Source of the DNA: Exiguobacterium sp018617385
Lineage (GTDB): Bacteria > Bacillota > Bacilli > Exiguobacteriales > Exiguobacteriaceae
DNA: 61,943 bases
Direction of reading: 5' to 3'
Assembly (NCBI RefSeq): GCF_018617385.1
Contig: NZ_JACSKA010000008.1
Span: 1-61,943 of the forward strand
The translations under genes and the position numbers were made by a program. Under the pieces are notes generated by a model. The model was not told the origin of the DNA. It ran no database searches and saw only the letters and a list, made by a program, of their open reading frames with translations. Numbering within the stretch: position 1 is the stretch's first letter; each line of letters starts with the position of its first letter. Positions 24,843 to 33,344 of this stretch are shown piece by piece.

Positions 24843-25616
24843 ATGAATCAACGGCATACAGAAAAACTTAAATTTGAACTGTTGGAAACGTGGAACACGT
24901 TCAATCACTATGTGACGGAAGCCCTCACCTTTAACAATTCTGAGGATATTCACCGCGCCCGCGTGCATTTACGGAAACTGATCACCTTCATGCAACTATA
25001 CGAAACGAAGCCGGCGACGTTTCGACAACTCAAACAATTGATGGAGGCACTTGGTCATGTGCGCGACCTCGACGTCCTCATCGAAATGTTTGATTCTAAA
25101 TCCGAACTCGACCATGCGTTTTTTGAAGCCATGGAAACAGAACGTGCCATCGCACGGACGATTCTATCTACCCGTGTCAGTGAAAAAATGACACCGTCGC
25201 TCGATCAACAAGTACGTCGCTTTATCGGTGGACCGTTATTTCGTGCGTTCAAAAAAACGAACGCCTCCCCGATGTTAGAAAAGGCGAAAAGTGAGCGCAA
25301 GCAACGTGTGCGCGTCTATCATGAACAATCCAGTGGAAAAGAACAACTTGAAGCGCTCCATAAAGTCCGTTTAGCCGTCAAACGCGAACGCTATTTACAT
25401 GAGTACTTGCTAAACTATGAATCGGATGCATCGATGGACACTGTCCGAACGTTAAAAAAAATGCAAACCGAACTCGGTGAGATGAACGACCATGACCAAC
25501 TGTTAAAGCGTTGGCGGGCCTTCACCCCTCCAGCTGAACTACAGTCCGCATACGACCGAAAAATTGAAACATTACAGCAGGAACTCGATGCATCCGTGGA
25601 GCACCTATCGATTTAG
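24843..25616 (+). CDS. CHAD domain protein
   Basis: This 257-residue all-helical protein has the conserved-histidine alpha-helical (CHAD) fold. Seen are the histidine/arginine repeats IHRARVHLRKLITFMQLY near residue 38, GHVRDLDVLIEMF near 75, LHKVRLAVKRERYLHEYL near 180, and LGEMNDHDQL near 215. CHAD domains bind polyphosphate. There is no adjacent polyphosphate kinase or CYTH partner in the window. Start ATG 24843 has AAAGGA upstream. Its stop codon overlaps that of the converging glutaminase gene. Confidence 0.85.
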   Translation: MNQRHTEKLKFELLETWNTFNHYVTEALTFNNSEDIHRARVHLRKLITFMQLYETKPATFRQLKQLMEALGHVRDLDVLIEMFDSKSELDHAFFEAMETERAIARTILSTRVSEKMTPSLDQQVRRFIGGPLFRAFKKTNASPMLEKAKSERKQRVRVYHEQSSGKEQLEALHKVRLAVKRERYLHEYLLNYESDASMDTVRTLKKMQTELGEMNDHDQLLKRWRAFTPPAELQSAYDRKIETLQQELDASVEHLSI

Positions 25617-26554
25617 CGAGAAGTATAGCGCTCAATCAATAGTTCCAACAACTTCATTCCGGCAATCGAGTTTCCTTTTGAATCAAGTGCCGGACCAAAT
25701 ATGCCAAACCCGACGTTATTTAAATCTAGTTCGTGGTTCCCGACCGCCAAGATGGCACCCGACACCCCACTTTTTCCTGGAAGACCAACCCGGACAGCGA
25801 ACTCACCCGATGCATCATACATGCCACACGTCGTCATGATGGCCTTGACGATTCGGACGACCCGGCGTGGAATCAACTCTTCGCCCGTATCCGGGTCTTC
25901 TCCATTCCCTGCAAAGACACGCCCGATTCGTGCCAAATCAAAACAATCAATCTCAATGGCACACTGTTTCGTATACACATCAATGATCTCATCCACGTCA
26001 CCTTCCACAATTCCATGGTGACGCATGAAATAGAGCAAGGCACGGTTCAAGTCGGTCGTCTCGTATTCAGAGCGGGCGACTTTTTCGTCGTACGTGACCT
26101 CCTCGACCGAGCGATTTAATAACGTCGCTAAAAACTGGCGGAACTGATAGATTTTGAGTTCTGCCGTCTCCCCCAAAATCATACTCGTCACCGCTAACGC
26201 TCCGGCGTTGATCATCGGATTGAGCGGTTTTGACGGGACCGTTTCCTCAAGTTTGGCGATGGAGTTGAATGCGTCCCCCGTCGGCTCCATCCCTACTTTC
26301 GAAAAGACATAGTCCTCCCCGAACTCCATCAGTACATAACAAAGGGTGAGCGCCTTCGATACGCTCTGAATCGTAAACTTGTGATGAACATCCCCCGCAT
26401 GAATATACGTACCGTCCGGCAAACAAATTGCCACCCCGAGTAAATCGTTTTTCACATGTGCGAGTTCAGGAATATAATCCGCCACTTTCCCTTGAGCCGT
26501 GTACGGACGACACTCATCAACCAAGTGATTCAACTGTTGTTCGAGTACATTCAT
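25613..26554 (-). CDS. glsA: Glutaminase
   Basis: This 313-residue beta-lactamase-fold glutaminase converts glutamine to glutamate and ammonia. The catalytic Ser-Lys pair is in QSVSKALTLCYVL, near residue 66. NPMINAGALAVTSMI, the Tyr region and GLPGKSGVSGAILAV near 258 are present. The length is normal for the family. Start ATG 26554 follows GAGGTGATCGA. It is a single gene, with no terminator visible at its 3' end, where it overlaps the CHAD gene stop. Confidence 0.93.
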   Translation of the reverse strand: MNVLEQQLNHLVDECRPYTAQGKVADYIPELAHVKNDLLGVAICLPDGTYIHAGDVHHKFTIQSVSKALTLCYVLMEFGEDYVFSKVGMEPTGDAFNSIAKLEETVPSKPLNPMINAGALAVTSMILGETAELKIYQFRQFLATLLNRSVEEVTYDEKVARSEYETTDLNRALLYFMRHHGIVEGDVDEIIDVYTKQCAIEIDCFDLARIGRVFAGNGEDPDTGEELIPRRVVRIVKAIMTTCGMYDASGEFAVRVGLPGKSGVSGAILAVGNHELDLNNVGFGIFGPALDSKGNSIAGMKLLELLIERYTSR

Positions 26555-26602
26555 TCGATCACCTCATGTTCCATCAAATTTCAACCGGGTCATCTTATCA
26601 TA

Positions 26603-26767
26603 TTACCCGTCTGGTGGTCCATCATCTTTATACCAGTCTTCATCCGCCCAAATCATCGGTGGACTTTCCTCGTCTCCAACCAACTTTTCTCCATGTCGAT
26701 TCATCGACAGAATAAACCCGGCTATGCCTACCACCACAAGCGTCGCAACGATAAGGAAGGAAGCCAT
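26603..26767 (-). CDS. 54-residue small membrane protein, unknown function
   Basis: This short ORF has a strong ribosome binding site (AAAGGGG, 8 nt spacing). It encodes one transmembrane helix (residues about 3-21, SFLIVATLVVVGIAGFIL) followed by an acidic, tryptophan-rich tail (MIWADEDWYKDDGPP). The layout suggests a single-pass protein with a soluble acidic C terminus. It lies upstream of glsA on the same strand and divergent from hemY. I do not recognise a family. Confidence 0.6.
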   Translation of the reverse strand: MASFLIVATLVVVGIAGFILSMNRHGEKLVGDEESPPMIWADEDWYKDDGPPDG

Positions 26768-26791
26768 TCCATCGTCCCCTTTCGAATTCGT

Positions 26792-26826
26792 GACAAATTT
26801 GTCTAGAACTCCGTGACACTTATCCT
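26792..26826 (+). promoter_or_regulatory. hemY promoter overlapping a 12-bp palindrome
   Basis: TTGTCT (26799-26804), 16 bp, TATCCT (26821-26826) is a plausible promoter for hemY. The -35 overlaps the perfect palindrome GACAAATTTGTC (26792-26803), a candidate operator shared with the divergent 54-residue gene. The regulator is unknown. Confidence 0.45.
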
Positions 26827-26882
26827 ATATCTCCGTCAACATTCTCGGTACCGTTAAGACGACAACAATTTCAGAGAAATGG

Positions 26883-28247
26883 GTGAATCAATTGAATCGA
26901 ATCGCGATTATCGGAGGTGGCATCACCGGACTTGCCGCAGCCTATTATGCCAAAGAAGCCGGAGCTCATGTCACATTGATCGAGGCGCAGGACCGTCTCG
27001 GTGGAAAAATCAAGACCATTTATCGGGATGGGTTTACGTTAGAGACTGGACCCGACGGTTATATGGCACGGAAGCCGACCTTGACGTCACTTATTACGGA
27101 TCTCGGTCTCGCAGATCAACTCGTCCGCTCCAGAACCGGGACTTCTTACATTTACGTACGGAAGCAACTGAGACAGATGCCGGCCGGATCGGTCATGGGC
27201 ATCCCGACCAAGTTTTGGCCGATGGTCAAAACGGATCTCTTTACTTGGAGAGGAAAACTTCGCGCCGGATTCGATCTCGTGATTCCACGCGTGTATGCAG
27301 GAGAGGATATCTCGCTCGACCGTTTCTTTCGGACGAGACTCGGCTCAGAAGTCGTCGATACGATGATCGAACCGCTTCTGTCCGGGATTTACAACGGGAC
27401 ACTCGAAGACATGAGCATCGAGTCTACTTTCCCTCAGTTTATCACGATTGAACAAAAAACTCGCAGTCTGATTCTCGGAATGAAAGCACTCACCCCTCCC
27501 GTCCAAGCTGGTGTAAAGCCGTCCGAGACTGGTAAGTTCCTGTCAATCGAGCAAGGACTCGGAGCACTCGTCGAGGCGCTCCGTCCGTCAATCGATCGAC
27601 TCATGTTAAAGACGCTTGTTCAATCCGTTCGACCTCATGAAGTCACATTTGCCGATGGGACGGTCGAACAGTTTGACGGCATCATTCTTGCGACTTCTCC
27701 TCAAGCACTCGGACCTTTGCTCGGATTCCCAGAAGCCGAACGCTTGTCATCGTTAAAACGTACCTCTTCGATGACCGTACTCGCCGCCTTCGACGAGTCA
27801 GATGTGGATGCGTTAGATGGAACCGGCTACGTCATCGCCAAATCGGAAGGAAACGCCTTGACCGCTTGTAGCTGGATGCATAAAAAATGGCCACACCTAG
27901 CTCCTAAAGGAAAAGCATTGCTCCGCATGTATATCGGTTCAGAACATGTCCCGTCCCTGCTCCATGAAGAGGATGATCAAATCGCAAACTTCGCTTTAAG
28001 CGAACTTCGACGCATTCAAAAAGTCGGGACTCCCCTCTTCACGAAAGTCGAACGACACATTCAAACGATGCCACAATATGAAGTCGGTCATAAACAGGAC
28101 GTCCGCGCGTTCGAAGAAGCACTTCTGAAGTGGGACGGCGTCGAGGCGTGTGGTGCCATACTTCATGGAGTCGGATTACCTGACTGCGTCGATTCTGCCA
28201 AACTGGCGGTCGATCACTTACATCTTCGACAGGCGGTGACGGTATGA
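26883..28247 (+). CDS. hemY: Coproporphyrinogen III/protoporphyrinogen oxidase (HemY/CgoX)
   Basis: This 454-residue FAD flavoenzyme of haem synthesis has the dinucleotide-binding motif IAIIGGGITGLAAAYYAKEAG at its start, ETGPDGYMARKP near 57, and the C-terminal FAD region GAILHGVGLPDCVDSA. In Gram-positive bacteria this enzyme oxidises coproporphyrinogen III to coproporphyrin III. The usual partners hemE and hemH are not in the window. The start is uncertain: GTG 26883 has little ribosome binding site, while TTG 26892 has GGGTGA about 5 nt upstream. Its stop overlaps the ATG of the radical SAM gene. Confidence 0.9.
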   Translation: MNQLNRIAIIGGGITGLAAAYYAKEAGAHVTLIEAQDRLGGKIKTIYRDGFTLETGPDGYMARKPTLTSLITDLGLADQLVRSRTGTSYIYVRKQLRQMPAGSVMGIPTKFWPMVKTDLFTWRGKLRAGFDLVIPRVYAGEDISLDRFFRTRLGSEVVDTMIEPLLSGIYNGTLEDMSIESTFPQFITIEQKTRSLILGMKALTPPVQAGVKPSETGKFLSIEQGLGALVEALRPSIDRLMLKTLVQSVRPHEVTFADGTVEQFDGIILATSPQALGPLLGFPEAERLSSLKRTSSMTVLAAFDESDVDALDGTGYVIAKSEGNALTACSWMHKKWPHLAPKGKALLRMYIGSEHVPSLLHEEDDQIANFALSELRRIQKVGTPLFTKVERHIQTMPQYEVGHKQDVRAFEEALLKWDGVEACGAILHGVGLPDCVDSAKLAVDHLHLRQAVTV

Positions 28248-29326
28248 AACACATCGACTATAACGAAAACCCGTTCATCGTCATTTGGGAAGTCACACGA
28301 GCCTGTGCGCTCTCCTGCGTCCACTGCCGGGCAGAGGCACAATTTCACCGTTACGAAAACGAACTCGATACGGAAGAAGGGAAGGCATTGATTCGCGAGA
28401 TTCATGCGATGGATAACCCGATTCTCGTCTTTACGGGCGGTGATCCTCTCATGCGTGAAGATTTATTTGAATTGACCGCATACGCCTCTTCCCTCGGGAT
28501 GCGCGTCTCGATGACACCTTCCGCCACACCTCGGGTGACTCACGATGCCGTGAAACGAGCGAAAGCGGCTGGTTTGTCACGTTGGGCCTTCTCCATTGAC
28601 GGACCGGACGCCGTGACGCATGACTATTTCCGCGGCACACGTGGCAGTTTCGACCGTACCATTCGAGGAATCTCATATTTCCGAGAGGAGGGAATGTCAT
28701 TTCAAATCAATACGACGGTGACCGAATACAACGTTGACCGATTACCGGAAATGGCGAAACTCGTAGAATCCCTCGGCGTATCCGTCTGGACGCTCTTTTT
28801 CCTCGTGCCGACTGGACGTGGATCCCTGTTACAACCCATTACACCTGAGCGACATGAGGAAGTATTGAAATGGGCGTTCTCCCTACAAGAGACGGCACCC
28901 TTCATCATCTCGACGACGGAAGCCCAATTTTATCGGAGAATCGCTCGGCAAGAAAATCAGCGCCGCCGGGCAGCAGGGCTTCCTCCAATCGGACATCCCC
29001 ATGACGATTTGGCGAAGGCACCTCGCGGAACGAATGACGGGAACGGGTTTGTCTTTATCTCACATACAGGGGAGGTCCAGCCGTCCGGATTTTTACCGAT
29101 CACCTGCGGAAACGTCCGAACGACACCTCTCGCTGATATTTATCGTCACCATCCGACGTTCAAGGCGCTGCGTGATCCCGACACTCATCACGGAAAGTGT
29201 GGGTATTGTGAGTATCGGTATCTATGTGGTGGTTCGCGGGCTAGAGCCTATGCGGTCACTGGCGATTATAAGGAGGCGGAACCGTACTGCATCTATCAGC
29301 CGGAACGTCCCCTCGTTTCACAATAA
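28244..29326 (+). CDS. Radical SAM/SPASM protein, NirJ/AhbD-like
   Basis: This 360-residue protein has the radical SAM cluster motif C21-x3-C25-x2-C28 (RACALSCVHC), FTGGDPLMR near residue 66, and a C-terminal SPASM-type cysteine set (CGYCEYRYLCGGSRARAY ... PYC) for an extra Fe-S cluster. The overall pattern resembles NirJ and AhbD, which act on tetrapyrrole side chains, but also other SPASM enzymes that modify peptides. Coupling to hemY (4-bp overlap) favours a haem or tetrapyrrole substrate. No short precursor peptide gene was seen nearby. Confidence 0.78.
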   Translation: MKHIDYNENPFIVIWEVTRACALSCVHCRAEAQFHRYENELDTEEGKALIREIHAMDNPILVFTGGDPLMREDLFELTAYASSLGMRVSMTPSATPRVTHDAVKRAKAAGLSRWAFSIDGPDAVTHDYFRGTRGSFDRTIRGISYFREEGMSFQINTTVTEYNVDRLPEMAKLVESLGVSVWTLFFLVPTGRGSLLQPITPERHEEVLKWAFSLQETAPFIISTTEAQFYRRIARQENQRRRAAGLPPIGHPHDDLAKAPRGTNDGNGFVFISHTGEVQPSGFLPITCGNVRTTPLADIYRHHPTFKALRDPDTHHGKCGYCEYRYLCGGSRARAYAVTGDYKEAEPYCIYQPERPLVSQ

Positions 29327-29389
29327 AGATTCCCATTTATTCCCTCTCCGTGTAAGATTGAATTATATGATGAGAAGGGAACCACGTAG

Positions 29390-29692
29390 GTGCAGTCATT
29401 ACCGATTGACGGATTGTTCTATATTGGGTTGGGTACAATTTTTATCGTTACGACTTTACTCGGGTTCGGAATCAAGCGATGGACGAAACAAGGTATGATG
29501 GGATTTTACACGCTACTCGCAACAAGTCTTGGCTTATTCTTTTGGCTACTGCTCTGGTTTCAAGAAGCGACCCGTGCCAGCTTTATGGGAACCATCCCAT
29601 GGGTATTCAACTCATTTTTTGGGACGGTACTCTATCTCATTTTTGTAGGCATCAGTTATTTGATTTTGAGAAGAAAACATCGGCATACATAA
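29390..29692 (+). CDS. Small membrane protein, unknown function
   Basis: This 100-residue protein has about three hydrophobic helices (residues 8-28, 38-58 and 68-92) and a basic tail (RRKHRHT). The start is GTG 29390 with GAAGGGA 9 nt upstream. It follows the radical SAM gene by 63 bp and precedes a terminator, so it may share the hemY transcript. No family recognised. Confidence 0.6.
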   Translation: MQSLPIDGLFYIGLGTIFIVTTLLGFGIKRWTKQGMMGFYTLLATSLGLFFWLLLWFQEATRASFMGTIPWVFNSFFGTVLYLIFVGISYLILRRKHRHT

Positions 29693-29727
29693 AAGAGGAA
29701 TCCGGTTGTGGATTCCTCTTTCTTTAT
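29691..29727. terminator. Bidirectional terminator between the membrane gene and clpB
   Basis: AAAGAGGAATCC / GGATTCCTCTTT forms a perfect hairpin with As on the left and Ts on the right, between converging genes. Confidence 0.85.
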
Positions 29728-32315
29728 GCATTGACTGTCGACGGGCGTAACGTCAACGCCCCGTTCTCGACATCGATGATGACCGTTTGACCATCCTCGA
29801 CTTCTCCAGCGAGGATGCTACGGGCAAGTTTCGTTTCAATCGTCCGTTGTACGTAACGATTGATTGGACGGGCACCGAATTGTGGTTCATACGCTTCGTC
29901 GGCAACGAACGTTTTGGCTGCGTCGGTGATCTCGATATGAATCGAGCGTGTCGTGAGCCGCTCGCTCATCCGTCCGACCGCTTTTTCGACGATTTGACCG
30001 ATTTGATCTTTCGTGAGCGGATGGAACAGAATCGTTTCATCGACCCGGTTCAAGAATTCAGGACGGAAATGGCGACGGAGCTTGTCGAGCACTTGACGCT
30101 CTTCGTCCTCATCAATCACGCCATCTTTCGCCGCTTCGAGCAAAATGTCTGCCCCAATGTTCGACGTCATGATGACAATCGTATTTTTGAAGTCGACGAT
30201 GCGCCCGTGCGAATCGGTCAATCGACCATCATCGAGCAGTTGTAGCAAGATGTTGAAGACGTCCGGATGTGCCTTCTCGACCTCGTCGAGTAAGAGAACC
30301 GAGTACGGGTTACGGCGAACCGCTTCGGTCAACTGGCCGCCTTCCTCATATCCGATATAGCCAGGAGGCGCTCCGACGAGACGCGACACGGCATGTTTCT
30401 CCATATATTCACTCATATCGAGGCGAACGATATGGTCTTCTGAGTCAAACATCGCTTCTGCGAGCGCCTTCCCGAGTTCTGTCTTCCCGACCCCCGTCGG
30501 TCCGAGGAAGAGGAATGAGCCAATCGGGCGATTCGGATCTTTGATGCCAGCACGCGCTCGAATGACCGCATCGCTGACGAGACGAATCGCATCATCTTGT
30601 CCGAAAACGCGTTTATGCAAGACTGCTTCTAGATTGAGGAGCTTATCTCGCTCTCCTTCTGTCAACTTCGTCACCGGTATGCCCGTCCATTTTGAGACGA
30701 CCTCGGCGATTTCTTCTTCTGTCACTTCTTCCCGCACGAGTTCGCGTGTCACCGAACTCGCCAACTGTTCCGCTTCTTCGAGTTCTCGCTCAAGCTCCGG
30801 GATTCGTCCGTATTTCAGTTCCGAGGCCCGGTTCAAATCATAGCGACTCTCTGCCTCTTGTAACTCGAGGCGTACTTTCTCGAGGTCTCCACGGATTTGT
30901 TGTACGCGGTGTGTCGACTCCTTCTCATTCTCCCAGCGGAGACGTAACGAGTCAGACTGTTCACGAAGTGATGCCAATTCCTGTTGAAGCGCCTCAAGTC
31001 GCTTCATGGAAGCGGCATCGCTCTCTTTCTTAAGCGCCGCCTCTTCGATTTCAAGCTGCATGACCCGACGAACCAACTCATCGAGTTCAGCCGGCATCGA
31101 TTCCATCTCTGTCCGAATCATTGCACAAGACTCGTCGACGAGATCGATTGCCTTGTCCGGCATGAAACGGTCGGTGATATAGCGATTGGATAGCACAGCC
31201 GCTGCGACGAGTGCGTTGTCATGGATGCGTACCCCGTGGTGAATCTCGAAACGTTCTTTCAAACCGCGCAAGATCGAGACCGTATCCTCGACATCCGGTT
31301 CAGCGACAAGTACTTGTTGGAAACGCCGCTCGAGAGCCGGGTCCTTCTCGATATATTGACGATACTCGTCAAGTGTCGTCGCACCGATACAATGCAGTTC
31401 GCCTCGGGCGAGCATCGGTTTCAACATGTTCCCGGCATCCATCGAACCCTCCGACTTCCCTGCCCCGACAATCGTGTGCAGTTCATCGATGAAGAGGATA
31501 ATGGTGCCTTCCGCTTCTTTCACTTCGGATAAGACGGCCTGTAGACGTTCCTCGAACTCTCCACGATATTTCGCACCGGCAACGAGGGAACTCATATCGA
31601 GACTGAAGATGGTTTTGTCTTTCAAACTTTCCGGCACATCTCCACGAACGATGCGCTGGGCGAGCCCTTCGACAATCGCCGTCTTCCCGACACCCGGTTC
31701 CCCGATGAGGACTGGGTTGTTTTTCGTTTTCCGACTCAAAATCCGAATGACACGACGAATCTCGCTATCCCGTCCGATGACCGGATCGATTTTCCCGGTC
31801 TTCACTTCTTGAATGAGGTCTCGTCCGTATTTCGTCAAGACGTCATACGTCGCTTCAGGCGACTTCGAAGTAATCCGACGATTGCCTCGTACGGCGACGA
31901 GCGCCTCACGGAGACGGTCTTCTGTGATCCCTTTTCGCTCGAGCATCGCCTGTGCTTGACTACTGTTCAACAAGATGCCGAGTAAAATATGTTCGACCGA
32001 TACGTATTCATCGTTCATCCCTGTCGCTTCCCGCTCCGCCGTCGTTAGAACGTTCAGCAAAGAAGCCGAAATCATCGGTGTCGTCGGATTTTGAAGTTTT
32101 GGTGCATTTCTTAAAGAAAGCGCGACTTCGCCTTCAATCTCAGACACGTTGATTTCCATTTTTTGAAACAGCAACGGCGCGATCCCGTCCGTCTGCGAAA
32201 TCATGGACGCCAAGACGTGCCACTCATTGATTTCACTATGATGATATTGTTTCGCTAACGCCTGTGAACTGACAATGCATTCATGTGCTTTATCTGTAAA
32301 ACGATTAAAGTCCAT
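29724..32315 (-). CDS. clpB: ClpB protein disaggregase
   Basis: This 863-residue hexameric AAA+ chaperone rescues aggregated proteins with the DnaK system. It has an N-terminal Clp_N domain (1-150), AAA module 1 with GEPGVGKT near 205, a long coiled-coil middle domain (about 400-520) and AAA module 2 with GPTGVGKTELGKALAE near 605. A C-terminal small domain follows. ATG 32315 is used after AGGAGGAATCGTG; the codon before it is GTG. It is preceded by a DnaJ-type gene and controlled by a CtsR operator. The tail lacks the tripeptide used by ClpC/X for ClpP docking, as expected for ClpB. Confidence 0.96.
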   Translation of the reverse strand: MDFNRFTDKAHECIVSSQALAKQYHHSEINEWHVLASMISQTDGIAPLLFQKMEINVSEIEGEVALSLRNAPKLQNPTTPMISASLLNVLTTAEREATGMNDEYVSVEHILLGILLNSSQAQAMLERKGITEDRLREALVAVRGNRRITSKSPEATYDVLTKYGRDLIQEVKTGKIDPVIGRDSEIRRVIRILSRKTKNNPVLIGEPGVGKTAIVEGLAQRIVRGDVPESLKDKTIFSLDMSSLVAGAKYRGEFEERLQAVLSEVKEAEGTIILFIDELHTIVGAGKSEGSMDAGNMLKPMLARGELHCIGATTLDEYRQYIEKDPALERRFQQVLVAEPDVEDTVSILRGLKERFEIHHGVRIHDNALVAAAVLSNRYITDRFMPDKAIDLVDESCAMIRTEMESMPAELDELVRRVMQLEIEEAALKKESDAASMKRLEALQQELASLREQSDSLRLRWENEKESTHRVQQIRGDLEKVRLELQEAESRYDLNRASELKYGRIPELERELEEAEQLASSVTRELVREEVTEEEIAEVVSKWTGIPVTKLTEGERDKLLNLEAVLHKRVFGQDDAIRLVSDAVIRARAGIKDPNRPIGSFLFLGPTGVGKTELGKALAEAMFDSEDHIVRLDMSEYMEKHAVSRLVGAPPGYIGYEEGGQLTEAVRRNPYSVLLLDEVEKAHPDVFNILLQLLDDGRLTDSHGRIVDFKNTIVIMTSNIGADILLEAAKDGVIDEDEERQVLDKLRRHFRPEFLNRVDETILFHPLTKDQIGQIVEKAVGRMSERLTTRSIHIEITDAAKTFVADEAYEPQFGARPINRYVQRTIETKLARSILAGEVEDGQTVIIDVENGALTLRPSTVNA

Positions 32316-32334
32316 CACGATTCCTCCTTATCCA

Positions 32335-33204
32335 TTAACGTTCGATTTGCTCATAAACAGAACGGTACGTCTCATCAAGAGGCAGGTCGACCTCGAGTTG
32401 GACGAATAAGTCCGACCGCACCTTCGAGCCGGTCATGACACCGCGACCAGGAATCCGCATCCGTTGTCCCGGACGGCTTCCCGGTTTCACTTTCAGCTTC
32501 ACGCGTCCCCCGTCGAGCGTGGCAACGATGACGCTCGCCCCGTCTAAAAAGTCGAGCGGACGCAATCGTTTCACGGTCACGATATGCTCTCCTTCACGAC
32601 GATACGTATCGTCATCCGCAAAGTGAAGTTCGACATATACATCTCCTCGGTTTCCCGATTGTCCGACGCGACTACCTTTTCCTTTCAACCGCAACTTCTG
32701 ACCTTCGTAGGCACCTTGTGGAATTTTGACGTTCACGGTACCCGTTTGAAGACGTAGACTCACTTTCGACTCTTTCGTCAATTGACTGAGCGGGATGTTG
32801 ACACGAACCGTCTCATCCAAGTCTTCCTCGACTGCTTGGTCAAAGAAGCTTCCGAACATATCTTCAAATCCGAAAGTCCGAGAGGTCGTACGTGATCCGC
32901 CTCCGAATTGTCGGAATAGATCTTCGAATTGTGACGAGCCTTCCCCGTAAGTCGCTCCACCGCCACCGAACCCTTGTCCGAACGATGGTCCATCCGGGCT
33001 ACCGTATCGATCATAGTTCGCCTTTTTCTCTGGGTCGCTCAATACGTCAAACGCTTCCTGGACCGACTTGAATCGTTCTTGTGCGCCAGGGTCTTTATTG
33101 ACGTCCGGATGGTATTGTTTCGCCAGTTTCCGGTATGCGCGTTTAATCTCTTGCTCGGTCGCTTCCTTGGAGACACCGAGCTCGTCGTAATAGTTTTTAG
33201 CCAT
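32335..33204 (-). CDS. cbpA: DnaJ-family co-chaperone without zinc finger (CbpA type)
   Basis: This 289-residue protein has a J domain (residues 1-70, with the HPD motif in KQYHPDVNKD) and a Gly/Phe-rich linker (75-125). Two beta-rich substrate-binding domains follow. There is no CxxCxGxG zinc-binding region, so it is the CbpA class rather than housekeeping DnaJ. It would stimulate DnaK and hand clients to ClpB, whose gene is 19 bp downstream in the same operon. Start ATG 33204 follows AGGTGAATCCAT. The CtsR site upstream makes this a heat-shock operon. Confidence 0.9.
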   Translation of the reverse strand: MAKNYYDELGVSKEATEQEIKRAYRKLAKQYHPDVNKDPGAQERFKSVQEAFDVLSDPEKKANYDRYGSPDGPSFGQGFGGGGATYGEGSSQFEDLFRQFGGGSRTTSRTFGFEDMFGSFFDQAVEEDLDETVRVNIPLSQLTKESKVSLRLQTGTVNVKIPQGAYEGQKLRLKGKGSRVGQSGNRGDVYVELHFADDDTYRREGEHIVTVKRLRPLDFLDGASVIVATLDGGRVKLKVKPGSRPGQRMRIPGRGVMTGSKVRSDLFVQLEVDLPLDETYRSVYEQIER

Positions 33205-33247
33205 ATGGATTCACCTCACCTATCCCTTTCCCGTTTCTGTTAACTCT

Positions 33248-33277
33248 ATTCTACTCAATTGGTCAAATAAGGTCAAA
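33248..33277 (-). promoter_or_regulatory. cbpA-clpB promoter with consensus CtsR operator
   Basis: GGTCAAATAAGGTCAAA (33261-33277) is an exact fit to the CtsR heptad direct repeat RGTCAAANANRGTCAAA. On the minus strand the promoter TTGACC (33271-33276), 17 bp, TAGAAT (33248-33253) has its -35 inside the operator. CtsR binding would block transcription until heat stress. Confidence 0.85.
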
Positions 33278-33301
33278 GATAATCCTTTCACTTTTCATAC
33301 G

Positions 33302-33340
33302 AAAAAAAGAAGAGATTCGTTTCAAAAAACGAACCTCTTC
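33302..33340 (-). terminator. Terminator of camS
   Basis: On the minus strand GAAGAGGTTCGTTT / AAACGAATCTCTTC forms a long hairpin followed by TTTTTTT. Confidence 0.85.
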
Positions 33341-33344
33341 TCGA

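Noticed and set aside
26879..27451. 190-codon plus-strand frame beginning at the same place as hemY
   Set aside because: Out of frame with hemY, whose FAD motif is clear; the alternative product is Arg/Ser-rich and unlike a protein.
28244..29692. Ribosomally made peptide cluster around the radical SAM gene
   Set aside because: No small precursor-like ORF with a conserved leader was found; the neighbouring 100-residue protein is a membrane protein.
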